Source of the DNA: Psychrobacillus soli
Lineage (GTDB): Bacteria > Bacillota > Bacilli > Bacillales_A > Planococcaceae
Length of the DNA stretch: 64,000 nucleotides
Reading direction: 5' to 3'
NCBI RefSeq assembly: GCF_006861775.1
Contig: NZ_VDGG01000008.1
Location: 35,520-99,519 of the forward strand
The number at the start of each line of letters is the position of its first letter. Position 1 is the stretch's first letter. The translations under genes and the position numbers were made by a program. A model generated the notes under the pieces. The model made no database searches and was not told where the DNA came from. It saw only the letters and a list, made by a program, of their open reading frames with translations. Positions 1-8,679 of the stretch are shown here, piece by piece.

Positions 1-1
1 T

Positions 2-103
2 GCTTTCCATGACCGAATGGTTGCTCTAATCCATTTATTGGATTCACACAGTCGAAATACTGAAGAAGATTTTGTTTTTTGGGAGTCGATACTGAATAAA
101 TAA
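2..103 (+). CDS. 3' end of an unidentified gene (partial)
   Basis: An open frame enters from the left edge and ends at TAA (101-103). It encodes 33 residues ending in WESILNK. The composition (acidic, with aromatic residues FVFW) looks protein-like, but I do not recognise the family. It could be a chance open frame. Confidence 0.35.
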   Translation, partial: AFHDRMVALIHLLDSHSRNTEEDFVFWESILNK

Positions 104-360
104 GCAATTTCCTATGATTTTCGCTGCACGCGGCGACTCCATCCGAGGCCAACAGGATGTTGGTTACGAAGGCATTGCCACACGATGTGGCGCTCTTAGC
201 CTTTGTTCCTAAGTGGGCAAATGAGATTTCACAACGTACGCGCAAGCGGCGGGAATAGTTCATCGCTCACCCGGCGGAAAGCGTCCGACTGCAACGAAAA
301 TCAAAGCGGTCACTTAATAGAACCTCGTAAATACTCACTTTTTCAATAGTGTACACTTTT
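104..360. repeat. Degenerate Bacillales intergenic repeat
   Basis: The stretch from the partial gene to the rpmB promoter has no convincing ORF. It contains GCGGAAAGCGTCCG-like words (about 270-290) and TTTTCGCTGCACGCGGCG (about 118-135). These resemble the 'gcggaaagcgtccgcctgcagcg' repeats scattered through Bacillus and Lysinibacillus genomes. Function is unknown. The match is from memory. Confidence 0.45.
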
Positions 361-391
361 TGTCTGTAAAGGTTTTTTTCTTGATAAGGCT

Positions 392-420
392 TGCGCATAA
401 TAAAAGTCTGTGGTAAATTA
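392..420 (+). promoter_or_regulatory. Probable sigma-A promoter of rpmB
   Basis: TTGCGC followed after 17 bases by TAAATT gives a plausible -35/-10 pair about 65 bases before rpmB. A short inverted repeat (CTGAAA...TTTCAG, about 443-459) lies in the leader just before the strong ribosome site AGAGGAGG. Confidence 0.45.
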
Positions 421-482
421 TTAAAGTATGTGAAATATCGAACTGAAAAATCTTTCAGCTTCTTTTAAGAGGAGGAAATATA

Positions 483-671
483 ATGCCAAAAGTATGTGCA
501 ATCACTGGGCGTAAAGCTCGTTCTGGTAATGCTCGTTCTCACGCTATGAACGCTACCAAACGTACGTGGGGAGCAAACCTTCAAAAGGTCCGTATTCTTG
601 TAGACGGTAAACCTAAACGTGTATGGGTTTCTGCTAGAGCTTTAAAATCAGGAAAAATTGAGCGCGTTTAA
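483..671 (+). CDS. rpmB: 50S ribosomal protein L28 (bL28)
   Basis: This 62-residue basic protein begins [11 protein letters not shown] and matches bacterial L28, a component of the large ribosomal subunit. The length is normal for Firmicutes. The start ATG follows a strong AGAGGAGG ribosome site. The Cys pairs of zinc-binding L28 forms are absent; only Cys5 is visible. It is transcribed away from the spoVM-thiN-rpe block, as in B. subtilis, and is followed by an intrinsic terminator. Identification is secure. Confidence 0.97.
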   Translation: MPKVCAITGRKARSGNARSHAMNATKRTWGANLQKVRILVDGKPKRVWVSARALKSGKIERV

Positions 672-686
672 TCGCTCTCGTAAATA

Positions 687-722
687 ATGCCAAGCTGACA
701 ATTGTCGGTTTGGTATTTTTTA
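687..722 (+). terminator. Intrinsic terminator of rpmB
   Basis: The inverted repeat ATGCCAAGCTGACA / TGTCGGTTTGGTAT is followed by a T-run, 16 bases after the rpmB stop. Confidence 0.8.
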
Positions 723-770
723 TTTTTTATAAAAAAATGACCCCAATACATATGGAGTCATTAAAGCACT

Positions 771-863
771 TCATTTCTTCACTTCTTCTTTTTTAAACAG
801 ACGAATACAAACTTTCATCAAACTACTGACGGATTTAGGCAATCTAAATGTGTAGACCTTCAC
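771..863 (-). CDS. spoVM: Stage V sporulation protein M (SpoVM)
   Basis: This 30-residue peptide begins MKVYTFRLPK and ends FKKEEVKK, resembling SpoVM (B. subtilis MKFYTIKLPK...). SpoVM is the amphipathic helix that marks the curved forespore membrane and recruits SpoIVA for spore coat assembly. The likely start is GTG at 863, after GGGAGGAATT; a second GTG two bases upstream is out of frame. Position supports the call, because spoVM sits between rpmB and thiN in B. subtilis. The conserved LPK motif with its proline is present. The C-terminus is a few residues longer than the 26-residue B. subtilis peptide. Confidence 0.85.
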   Translation of the reverse strand: MKVYTFRLPKSVSSLMKVCIRLFKKEEVKK

Positions 864-877
864 ACAATTCCTCCCTT

Positions 878-1534
878 TTAGTCACTGCTTCTTATCATTA
901 AACATATGCCAGCTATAAAAGAGATAGTACTTGTTCGGTCTTTTAGTTCATTACTCGTGAACTTTGCATTGCCCACCGCAATCGTTTCTTCTGTAACATT
1001 ATATAAAAAACCTTTTAAAGAAATTTTCTCTACTTTTTCACCAAAAGAAAAAAAGGAAATGTATTTATAATGGACGTCTTGCTCGATTTCATGAGTTCCA
1101 GGTAACAAAAATTGGATGATATTTTGATTATTTTGAATGGAGAAAAGAATTTTCGGATAGTCCATTTGAAAACGGCATAAATCATGTAACACCGCTTCAT
1201 AATGGTCTAACCTTCCACCAGTTACTGCAGTCAAAATAATTTCATCTGGTTGATAAGTTAACGCTTTTTCGATTGCTATATGTGTGTCCGTCTCGTCTTT
1301 TTCTACTTGCAGCACGGTCATTTTGCTTACTTGTTGTTTTACTAACTGAAATTCATCCTTTGTAAGCGAGTCAAAATCACCGATTACTTCCGTAGGCACG
1401 ATTCCTTTTGACAATAAATGAAGAGCACCTCTATCAGCGCCAATAAACGCAGTCTCTTCTTTCAAAAGAGGAAGCTGTTCAAAATCAACAACTTCCTCTA
1501 CTGGACCCCCAGAACAAACAATTACTCGTTTCAT
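878..1534 (-). CDS. thiN: Thiamine pyrophosphokinase
   Basis: The 218-residue protein transfers pyrophosphate from ATP to thiamine to make thiamine diphosphate in the cytoplasm. Visible family marks are IGADRGALHLL near residue 32, GDFDSL around residue 52 (the aspartate-rich catalytic motif) and TDTHIAIEKAL around residue 82, then TGGRLDH. Length is normal. The start overlaps the rpe stop (GCGAAATGA), which implies translational coupling. It is the last enzyme gene of the minus-strand block before spoVM. Confidence 0.93.
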   Translation of the reverse strand: MKRVIVCSGGPVEEVVDFEQLPLLKEETAFIGADRGALHLLSKGIVPTEVIGDFDSLTKDEFQLVKQQVSKMTVLQVEKDETDTHIAIEKALTYQPDEIILTAVTGGRLDHYEAVLHDLCRFQMDYPKILFSIQNNQNIIQFLLPGTHEIEQDVHYKYISFFSFGEKVEKISLKGFLYNVTEETIAVGNAKFTSNELKDRTSTISFIAGICLMIRSSD

Positions 1535-2199
1535 TTCGCGAGTACACTTAAACCTGCTTCTTTAATCGATTGCAAAGCTTTTCCCTTATCCGGTGCATTG
1601 TAAATAGCAGATCCTGCTACTAGAACAGTAGCTCCAGCTTCTACACAAGGTTTAATCGTTTCTTCATTAATACCGCCATCGATTTCAATCTCAATAGAAA
1701 GATTTCTTTCTCGAATAATATCCGCTAGTTGCTTCACTTTTGGAACGACTGAATGAATAAACTTTTGTCCGCCAAATCCCGGATTTACCGTCATAAAGAG
1801 GACCATATCAATATCTTCTAACACATGCCCTATAGACTCAACTGGTGTATGCGGATTTAAAACTACACCTGGCTTTACACCAAAAGAACGGATCAATTGA
1901 ATCGTTCGATGTAGATGAGGACAAGCTTCCACATGTACCGTAATATAGTCTGCACCTGCTTTTGCAAATGCTTCGATATATTGATCTGCATTTTCAATCA
2001 TTAAATGCACATCAAGTGGCAAAGTTGTAAGTGGACGTAATGCTTCCACAACGATTGGTCCCATTGTAATATTTGGAACAAAATGACCATCCATCACATC
2101 GATATGAATAAGATCTGCTCCTGCTTTTTCAACTTCTAATACTTCTTCTCCAAGTTTCGCAAAATTTGCAGCTAAAATGGATGGGGCTATTTTCACCAT
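1531..2199 (-). CDS. rpe: Ribulose-phosphate 3-epimerase
   Basis: The 222-residue TIM-barrel enzyme interconverts D-ribulose-5-phosphate and D-xylulose-5-phosphate in the pentose phosphate pathway. It shows the family signatures APSILAANF at the N-terminus, HIDVMDGHFVPNITMGP (metal-binding His and catalytic Asp), DVHLMI, MTVNPGFGGQKF, and EIDGGI with the second catalytic Asp. It lies three bases from rsgA and overlaps thiN, consistent with one operon. Confidence 0.96.
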   Translation of the reverse strand: MVKIAPSILAANFAKLGEEVLEVEKAGADLIHIDVMDGHFVPNITMGPIVVEALRPLTTLPLDVHLMIENADQYIEAFAKAGADYITVHVEACPHLHRTIQLIRSFGVKPGVVLNPHTPVESIGHVLEDIDMVLFMTVNPGFGGQKFIHSVVPKVKQLADIIRERNLSIEIEIDGGINEETIKPCVEAGATVLVAGSAIYNAPDKGKALQSIKEAGLSVLAK

Positions 2200-2201
2200 A
2201 A

Positions 2202-3083
2202 TTAGTACCTCGGCTTTCTTTCTACTATTTCATCTAAAAACTGTAAATAATGCTTATAACGGTATTCTTTAATATCGCCCGTTTCTACCGCATCCTTTAC
2301 AGCACATTTTGGTTCTTTCACATGCATACATTCTCTAAACTTGCATGCATCTTGTTTTTCAACAAACTCTGGAAAACATTTGGATAGTTCTTCTTTCTCC
2401 ATTAAATCAAACTCAAATGAGCTAAAACCTGGTGTGTCAGCAAGTAATCCACCGCAAACTTCAATAAGCTCTACATGCCTTGTAGTATGTTTCCCTCGAC
2501 CTAAGGCATTGGAAATAACGCCTGTTTTTAAATCTAAGGAAGGTAAAATGGTATTTAATAACGTAGATTTCCCGACACCAGATTGGCCTGCTAGTACGGT
2601 CGTTTTTTCTTTTAATAGTGGGGCTATTTTTTCATCTATCGCCGGATCATCTTTGAATGTGACCAAAATAGGATAACCAATTTGTTCGTAATCTTTTATA
2701 TACGCATCCATCGTTTTTTCCATTTGTTCGTCCATTAAATCACTTTTCGTTAAACAAATGATTGGTTCGATATAGAATGATTCAAGCACTACTAAAAAGC
2801 GATCCAATAAAATCGTATTGAAATCTGGCTCTTTAATCGAAAATACTAAAATTGCTTGGTCAATATTGGCGATTGGAGGGCGAACTAAGTTGTTTTTTCG
2901 CTCATGAATGACGGTAATCGTCCCATCATTAGCTCCCTCCACCGTGTAATCTACGAAATCACCTACTAAAGGAGATTCTCCTCTATTCCTGAAAACTCCT
3001 CTAGCACGGCATTGAATGATCTTTCCATCATCATATACATAATAAAATCCACTTAATGCTTTTCTAATTTGACCTTGTGGCAT
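2202..3083 (-). CDS. rsgA: Ribosome small subunit-dependent GTPase A
   Basis: This 293-residue circularly permuted GTPase checks late maturation of the 30S subunit. An N-terminal OB domain is followed by the permuted G motifs: G4 TKSD, then G1 GQSGVGKST and G3 DTPGFSSFE. A C-terminal zinc site follows, with Cys-x4-Cys-x-His-x5-Cys in CKFRECMHVKEPKC. The start is preceded by AAAGGAGGTTT. It follows prkC closely, as in B. subtilis, where PrkC phosphorylates this protein. Confidence 0.96.
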   Translation of the reverse strand: MPQGQIRKALSGFYYVYDDGKIIQCRARGVFRNRGESPLVGDFVDYTVEGANDGTITVIHERKNNLVRPPIANIDQAILVFSIKEPDFNTILLDRFLVVLESFYIEPIICLTKSDLMDEQMEKTMDAYIKDYEQIGYPILVTFKDDPAIDEKIAPLLKEKTTVLAGQSGVGKSTLLNTILPSLDLKTGVISNALGRGKHTTRHVELIEVCGGLLADTPGFSSFEFDLMEKEELSKCFPEFVEKQDACKFRECMHVKEPKCAVKDAVETGDIKEYRYKHYLQFLDEIVERKPRY

Positions 3084-3095
3084 CCGAAACCTCCT

Positions 3096-5087
3096 TTATA
3101 TGTCGTCATAATTGATTGTTTCATCTACGATTACATTCGAATTCACCCTAATAATATAGACTGCTTTTTGTCCTTCACTAATTTCTAATTTTAGTTGTCT
3201 TTCTGTTGTTTCCGTTAATAGAAACTCCTCTACCGGCTCTGCAAGTGACCTCGTTTTATCTTGTATATAAATACGTACAACTTGAGGTTGCGCTTCTATT
3301 TCTTCTTCTTGCTGTCCATCCTCAGATTCTTCTTCCCTTGGATTCGGTTGTGTATATGGAATCGTAATTGTTTTGGTAAAGAATTTAGTTGGCTTTTCTT
3401 TTGGTCCATCTGAGATCACGACTTCAATTGTACTACCAGGTGCTACTTTAGCATTCGGTTTTGGATCTTGCCTAATCACATTGCCCTTTTGAATCGTATC
3501 ATGGTTTTCTTTACCCACTATTCTTATATTAAATCCAGAAGACTTTTCTGTATCCTTTAATGCTTTTTCATTGTAATTCGTTAAATCATTTACCGTTCTT
3601 AAGTCGGGACCTTTACTTACGACAAATTCTAATACTGTTTCAACTGGAATAATTTCTGTACCACCAACTGGTGATTGTTCTAAAATTGTCCCAGCGGGTT
3701 TCGAATCGAATCTCTCTTCTTCATCAATATCCAGCAAATTTTGATTTTGAAGTAGTGTTCTCACCTGCTCAATATCTTGTCCTACATAATCTCCAATTGC
3801 AGAAGTTTCTTTACCAGATGAGACAAAGAGGTGGATCTCCGTATTTTTATCTCTCATTTTTCCAGCTTCCGGTGATGTTCGAATGACATGTTCTTCTTCT
3901 ACTTCTTCGTTAATCTCTAATGTTTGCTCACCAATAGTAAAGCCATTCGCTTCTAATTCCTCAATTGCAAGTCGAAGCTCTAGGTTGGATACATCTGGCA
4001 CTTCCATTTTTTTCGGTCTAAACATTCCAGGAAAAACAATAATAACTAGCAGTGCGAGCACTACGATACTTGCTATGATCGCACCGATAATCTTTCTTTT
4101 TTTCTTTTTACTTTTCGGCTTTACCTCTTCTACTACTTCCGAGGTTGGAACAGCCATTTTTTTCGTATCGGAAACTTCTTCAAAAGAAACGGGTTCTTTA
4201 ATAACGGGCAGAACTTTCGTTGCATCATCATCCACCGCAACAACAAACTTCGCCTCTTCCGCTCTTTCTGGTGATAAAGCCGTTGCTAAATCTGCTTCCA
4301 TTTCTTCTGCACTACGATATCGATTTTTTTGATCTTTTGCAGTTGCTTTTAATACAACATTTTCTAGACTTTGCGGAATAGATGGGTTAATCGCACGAAT
4401 AGAAGGCGTTTCAGTTTGCAAATGTTTTAATGCAATTGATACAGCAGATTCACCAGAAAATGGGAGCTTACCAGTTAGTAGTTCGAACAAAACAATCCCT
4501 AGGGCGTAAATGTCGGATTGGTTCGTAGCTGTACCACCACGCGCTTGTTCTGGTGATAAATAATGGACTGTTCCTAAGACAGAATTCGTTTGTGTATAGG
4601 AAGTTGCACTAAGGGCCATTGCTATTCCAAAGTCCGTTATTTTAATATTCTCTTCTTCATCCAGCAAAATATTTTGAGGTTTAACATCCCGATGAATAAT
4701 ATGATTATTATGTGCATTTGCAATCGCGGAAGTAAGCTGTTTCATAATCGTTACTGATTTTCTAGGTGAAACGGGAGCATTCCGTTGTATGTATTGTTTT
4801 AATGTTTCCCCTTTCACATACTCCATGACAATATAGTGAATATCACCATCTTCTCCTACATCATATATATTTACTATATTTGGGTGTGTAAGGCTTGTTG
4901 CAGATAATGCTTCCCGTTGAAAGCGGCGGCGCAATTCTTCTTCATTGGAAAAATCATAGCGTAAAATTTTGATCGCAACATCACGGTCTAAAATCATATC
5001 ATGCGCCAAGTAAACATTGGACATACCGCCGCCACCAATCATTTCAAGCAACTTGTATCTGCCGCTAATTCGTTTGCCTATTAACAT
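3096..5087 (-). CDS. prkC: PASTA-domain Ser/Thr protein kinase
   Basis: The membrane Ser/Thr kinase senses muropeptides and controls spore germination and cell-wall processes. The N-terminal kinase domain (about 1-270) has a Gly-rich loop (GGGGMSNVYLA), HRDVKPQN and DFGIA. A basic stretch KSKKKKRK precedes one transmembrane helix at about 340-360, followed by three extracellular PASTA repeats and a C-terminal acidic/beta extension. I place the start at ATG 5087, behind GAGGAGGTG; a GTG two codons upstream at 5093 is possible. It overlaps or abuts the phosphatase gene, the conserved kinase-phosphatase pair. Confidence 0.95.
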   Translation of the reverse strand: MLIGKRISGRYKLLEMIGGGGMSNVYLAHDMILDRDVAIKILRYDFSNEEELRRRFQREALSATSLTHPNIVNIYDVGEDGDIHYIVMEYVKGETLKQYIQRNAPVSPRKSVTIMKQLTSAIANAHNNHIIHRDVKPQNILLDEEENIKITDFGIAMALSATSYTQTNSVLGTVHYLSPEQARGGTATNQSDIYALGIVLFELLTGKLPFSGESAVSIALKHLQTETPSIRAINPSIPQSLENVVLKATAKDQKNRYRSAEEMEADLATALSPERAEEAKFVVAVDDDATKVLPVIKEPVSFEEVSDTKKMAVPTSEVVEEVKPKSKKKKRKIIGAIIASIVVLALLVIIVFPGMFRPKKMEVPDVSNLELRLAIEELEANGFTIGEQTLEINEEVEEEHVIRTSPEAGKMRDKNTEIHLFVSSGKETSAIGDYVGQDIEQVRTLLQNQNLLDIDEEERFDSKPAGTILEQSPVGGTEIIPVETVLEFVVSKGPDLRTVNDLTNYNEKALKDTEKSSGFNIRIVGKENHDTIQKGNVIRQDPKPNAKVAPGSTIEVVISDGPKEKPTKFFTKTITIPYTQPNPREEESEDGQQEEEIEAQPQVVRIYIQDKTRSLAEPVEEFLLTETTERQLKLEISEGQKAVYIIRVNSNVIVDETINYDDI

Positions 5088-5089
5088 CC

Positions 5090-5827
5090 TCACACCTCCT
5101 CTTCATTGTTCGATAGCAAGACTAAGGAAATATTATCTTCCCCACCAGATTGAATAGCTTCCTCCACTAAATTCTTCGCTTTTTCTTCGAGCGTTTTATC
5201 CGAATACAGGAGGGATTGTATAAAGGTTTCGCTTAATTTATTGCTTAATCCATCCGTACAAAACAAAAAGTAAGAGTTTGGAATAAATTCTACATCGTAA
5301 AAATCAGGTTGGATCGTTTGTTCTGTACCAATCGCTTTCATCAATACATTTTTCTTTGGATGCGTTTTCGCCTGTTCTTCACTAATTTCGCCTGAATCGA
5401 TTAATACATTTACATAAGAATGGTCCCTTGTTATTTGAACCACTTTTTCTTTCGTAATGTGATAAACCCGACTATCGCCGACATGAGCGATGATTCCTTT
5501 ATGCTTGTCAAATAGTCCAGCAATTAATGTCGTCCCCATTCCTTCACAACCAGCATTTATAGACGAATGTCTAGCAATGGATTGGTTGATCGATTGAAAT
5601 GTGTAAGTGAGCCAATCTTTTGCTTTAATAACAGCAGGATTATACGTGGTAAAATATTTTTTGAACTCAGATATAGCAAGTTCACTCGCCACATCTCCAG
5701 CATTATGCCCACCCATACCATCTGCAACAACCGCAAGCAATCGATGATCATCGCGGACGAACACATCTACCCGGTCCTCATTTACTGTCCTTTTCAACCC
5801 TACATCAGTTTCGACAACGAACTTCAT
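5090..5827 (-). CDS. prpC: PP2C-family Ser/Thr phosphatase
   Basis: This PPM/PP2C phosphatase dephosphorylates PrkC and its targets. Metal-binding motifs are visible: ETDVGLKRTVNEDR, ADGMGGHNAG, GTTLIAGL, AHVGDSRVY, FCTDGLSNKL and EDNISLVLL. The likely start is MKFVVETD at 5827, behind AAGGAAG, giving about 245 residues. An upstream in-frame extension to 5866 lacks family similarity. In B. subtilis rlmN lies between rsmB and prpC; here rsmB is next to it, 56 bases away. Confidence 0.95.
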   Translation of the reverse strand: MKFVVETDVGLKRTVNEDRVDVFVRDDHRLLAVVADGMGGHNAGDVASELAISEFKKYFTTYNPAVIKAKDWLTYTFQSINQSIARHSSINAGCEGMGTTLIAGLFDKHKGIIAHVGDSRVYHITKEKVVQITRDHSYVNVLIDSGEISEEQAKTHPKKNVLMKAIGTEQTIQPDFYDVEFIPNSYFLFCTDGLSNKLSETFIQSLLYSDKTLEEKAKNLVEEAIQSGGEDNISLVLLSNNEEEV

Positions 5828-5883
5828 TTCTTCCTTCACCTCGTTTAAAATGAAAAGAAAATACAATTTTTCCTTTTAGAAGC

Positions 5884-7233
5884 TTACCTCTTCTTGAAAA
5901 TTGCAACAAAGAATCCATCACTTCTTAGATCTTGTGGGAAAAGTTGGAGCATTCCTTCCTGTTCTTGTTCTTTTATATTTTTAATAACGTCCGGAAACGA
6001 TTGAAGTTCCATATCTGGATGAGCCTCTAAAAACAACTTGGTAGTCCCTTCGTTTTCTTCCCGGTCTACTGTACAAGTGCTATACACTAAAAGTCCATCT
6101 CGCTTTAATAGCTTATACGCCTCGTCTAGTAGATTCATTTGTATTGGCTTTAGAGATGCGAAATCCTTTTCATGTTTCGTATATTTAATATCCGGCTTAC
6201 GCTTCATTACCCCAAGACCACTACATGGTGCATCCACTAATATACGATCAAATGATTCTGCAGCATATGCTTCAGATGATTTACGACCATCCATTTGCAC
6301 CGTTTCGATAAAATCGAAACCAAGTCTAGTTGCATTTTCTTTTACAAGTTTTAACTTATGCTCATGAATATCCATCGCGATCAGTTTTCCAGTGTTACGC
6401 ATTTTCTCTGCAATATGCGTTGTTTTTCCACCTGGAGCGGAACACATATCTAGCACCGTCATACCCGGCTCTGCTTGAAGTGCATATGCTGGTATCATCG
6501 AGCTTTCATCTTGAATCGTGACGAACCCATTTTGGAAAGCCGTCGTTTTGGCTGCCTGACCGTTGAATAAATAAATACATTCCGGAATAACTTCACTACG
6601 TGCTACAACATACCCTTCTTGCGTCAACAAATGCAACACTTGATCCACCGTTCGTTTAAATAAATTCACACGAAGCGTCGTCACAGGTTGCTCATTGTTT
6701 TCCTTGAGCATTTTCGCAGTTGTTTCAAAACCGTACTCCGACTCGAATCGTTTCACCATCCAAAGTGGATGACTCGTTTCAATCGAAAGACGTTCCAATT
6801 CGTCTTTTATTTCTTCGGTTGAACGAACACCTTCTCTTAAAATAGAACGAAGAATACCATTTACTGCCCCTGAAATTCCTTTATGGCCTCTTCTTTTGGC
6901 AATATTCACCGCTTCATTTACCGCAGCATGATCCGGAATTCGAGATAAATAATGAATTTGATATAAAGAAAGACGAAGTAATTGTTTAACCCAATCATCT
7001 AATTTCCCTTTAATGAATGGTTCCAAATAATAGTCTAATGTCATTTTATATTGTAGTGTCCCATATGTTAATTCGGTTAATAATGCGCGGTCTTTATCGT
7101 CGATTTCATATTTCTCAATCGTTTGATGTAATAATAAGTTGCTATACGCTTGTTGCTTTTCTACGGCCATTAGTATATTGAGTGCTGCATCTCGAACATT
7201 ACCTGTCCAAATTTTTTCTTGTTTTTTTGTCAT
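5884..7233 (-). CDS. rsmB: 16S rRNA (cytosine-967-C5)-methyltransferase
   Basis: This 449-residue Sun/NOL1-NOP2 family SAM-dependent enzyme makes m5C967 in 16S rRNA. An NusB-like RNA-binding domain (about 1-140) precedes the Rossmann methyltransferase domain. The domain has DMCSAPGGKTTH (SAM site), DAPCSGLG with one catalytic Cys, and YSTCTVDREEN with the second. Its stop overlaps the fmt start region, in keeping with the usual def-fmt-rsmB operon. Confidence 0.95.
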   Translation of the reverse strand: MTKKQEKIWTGNVRDAALNILMAVEKQQAYSNLLLHQTIEKYEIDDKDRALLTELTYGTLQYKMTLDYYLEPFIKGKLDDWVKQLLRLSLYQIHYLSRIPDHAAVNEAVNIAKRRGHKGISGAVNGILRSILREGVRSTEEIKDELERLSIETSHPLWMVKRFESEYGFETTAKMLKENNEQPVTTLRVNLFKRTVDQVLHLLTQEGYVVARSEVIPECIYLFNGQAAKTTAFQNGFVTIQDESSMIPAYALQAEPGMTVLDMCSAPGGKTTHIAEKMRNTGKLIAMDIHEHKLKLVKENATRLGFDFIETVQMDGRKSSEAYAAESFDRILVDAPCSGLGVMKRKPDIKYTKHEKDFASLKPIQMNLLDEAYKLLKRDGLLVYSTCTVDREENEGTTKLFLEAHPDMELQSFPDVIKNIKEQEQEGMLQLFPQDLRSDGFFVAIFKKR

Positions 7234-8171
7234 TCAAATGTATCCCCTATTCGCAATTTCGAACCAACGCCACGCAAATAATCTTCTGCGGACATTTTCT
7301 TTTTTCCAGCTGGCTGTAATTCATTTATTCGAATTGCTTCTTCCAAACCTGTTTGAACTACAAAATAATCCGATTCAATTTTCACAACAGTTCCTGGTAA
7401 TTCTTTTGACTTTACTTGTATTGTATCTGCTTGCCACACTTTCACCGTTTGCCCTGCAAGCGTTGTATATGCGACGGGCCATGGATGTAAACCACGAATT
7501 TGGTTGTGTATATTTAACGCCGATTTGTTCCAATCGATTCGCTCTTGCTCACGTGAAATATTTCTGGCAAAAGTTACTTGAGACTCATCTTGCTTTACCC
7601 GGTTATTTGTTTTGGAAATAATCGAAGGTAATGTTTCTTTTAATAAATCCAAACCAACTTTACTTAATTTATCAAAAAGTAATCCTGTATCATCGGAATG
7701 GGCAATCGGGATTTCACTTTGAGAAATAATATCCCCAGCATCTAGCTTTTCTTCCATATACATGATCGTTACGCCCGTTTTGTCTTGCCCGTCGATAATT
7801 GCTTGATGAATCGGAGCTCCCCCGCGGTAGGCTGGTAATAGAGATGCGTGCACATTAATGCAACCGAGTGCTGGCGCATCGAGTAACTCTTTCGGTAACA
7901 GTTGCCCAAATGCAGCCGTCACGATTAAATCAGGAGCTAGTGCAATAATTTCATCTAGTTCTGGTGAACCTTTTAGCTTTATCGGTTGGATGACTGGTAG
8001 TCCCAGTTTCACAGCTTCTTCCTTAACAGGAGGAGCAGTTAATACTTTTTTTCTGCCTACTGGGCGATCTGGTTGCGTCACGACCGCTAGTACGTTATAG
8101 CCTTCTTCGACAAGCATGCGTAGTATCGGCGCTGAAAAAGCAGGTGTCCCCATGAAAACGATATTAGTCAT
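7230..8171 (-). CDS. fmt: Methionyl-tRNA formyltransferase
   Basis: The 313-residue enzyme formylates initiator Met-tRNA using 10-formyltetrahydrofolate. The N-terminal formyltransferase domain contains INVHASLLPAYRGGAPI, with catalytic Asn and His, and a downstream GVTIMYMEEKLDAGDI segment with the conserved Asp. A C-terminal tRNA-binding OB domain follows. The start overlaps the def stop by four bases and its stop overlaps the rsmB start, so translation is probably coupled. Confidence 0.96.
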   Translation of the reverse strand: MTNIVFMGTPAFSAPILRMLVEEGYNVLAVVTQPDRPVGRKKVLTAPPVKEEAVKLGLPVIQPIKLKGSPELDEIIALAPDLIVTAAFGQLLPKELLDAPALGCINVHASLLPAYRGGAPIHQAIIDGQDKTGVTIMYMEEKLDAGDIISQSEIPIAHSDDTGLLFDKLSKVGLDLLKETLPSIISKTNNRVKQDESQVTFARNISREQERIDWNKSALNIHNQIRGLHPWPVAYTTLAGQTVKVWQADTIQVKSKELPGTVVKIESDYFVVQTGLEEAIRINELQPAGKKKMSAEDYLRGVGSKLRIGDTFE

Positions 8172-8656
8172 GCTTCTTCCTCCTCATTCTCCAATTCCTC
8201 TAAATCTACATAACGAATCACTTTAGATGTAAATAAAACCCCATGTAAGTGATCGATTTCATGCAAAATAGCTCTTGCTTCATAATCCTCTGCTTCTAGT
8301 TCATATAAAGCGCCATCACGATCTTGTGCTTCTACTTTTACATAAAACGGGCGTTCTACTTCCCCATAAATATCTGGAAAGCTTAAACAACCTTCCACTT
8401 CTATTTCAGAACCTCCGATTTCAACCACTTCCGGATTAATCATTTCGATCACTTCTTGACCTTCTCCTAGGTCAACAATTGCCACTTGAATCGTTTCTCC
8501 AATTTGTGGTGCTGCGATGCCAATTCCATCAGAAGCAATCATTGTGTCATACATATCATCTAGTAGTGTCGCTAACTTTTCGTCAAAAACTTCTACTGTA
8601 CGACATTTCGTCGTTAGAAGTTCATTGGGGTGTGTAATAATTGGTCTAATTGCCAT
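8168..8656 (-). CDS. def: Peptide deformylase
   Basis: This 162-residue metalloenzyme removes the N-terminal formyl group from nascent proteins. All three active-site motifs are intact: GIGIAAPQIG, EGCLSFP with the metal Cys, and HEIDHLHG with both metal His and catalytic Glu. The short length and motif spacing suit a type 1 deformylase. It lies between priA and fmt, as in B. subtilis. Confidence 0.96.
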   Translation of the reverse strand: MAIRPIITHPNELLTTKCRTVEVFDEKLATLLDDMYDTMIASDGIGIAAPQIGETIQVAIVDLGEGQEVIEMINPEVVEIGGSEIEVEGCLSFPDIYGEVERPFYVKVEAQDRDGALYELEAEDYEARAILHEIDHLHGVLFTSKVIRYVDLEELENEEEEA

Positions 8657-8679
8657 GTCTTTTCCTCATTTCAAACAGC

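Noticed and set aside
3671-4332. Open frames on + opposite prkC (71 and 149 codons)
   Set aside because: They are antisense shadows of the prkC coding sequence with Ser/Thr-rich, non-homologous translations and no ribosome sites.
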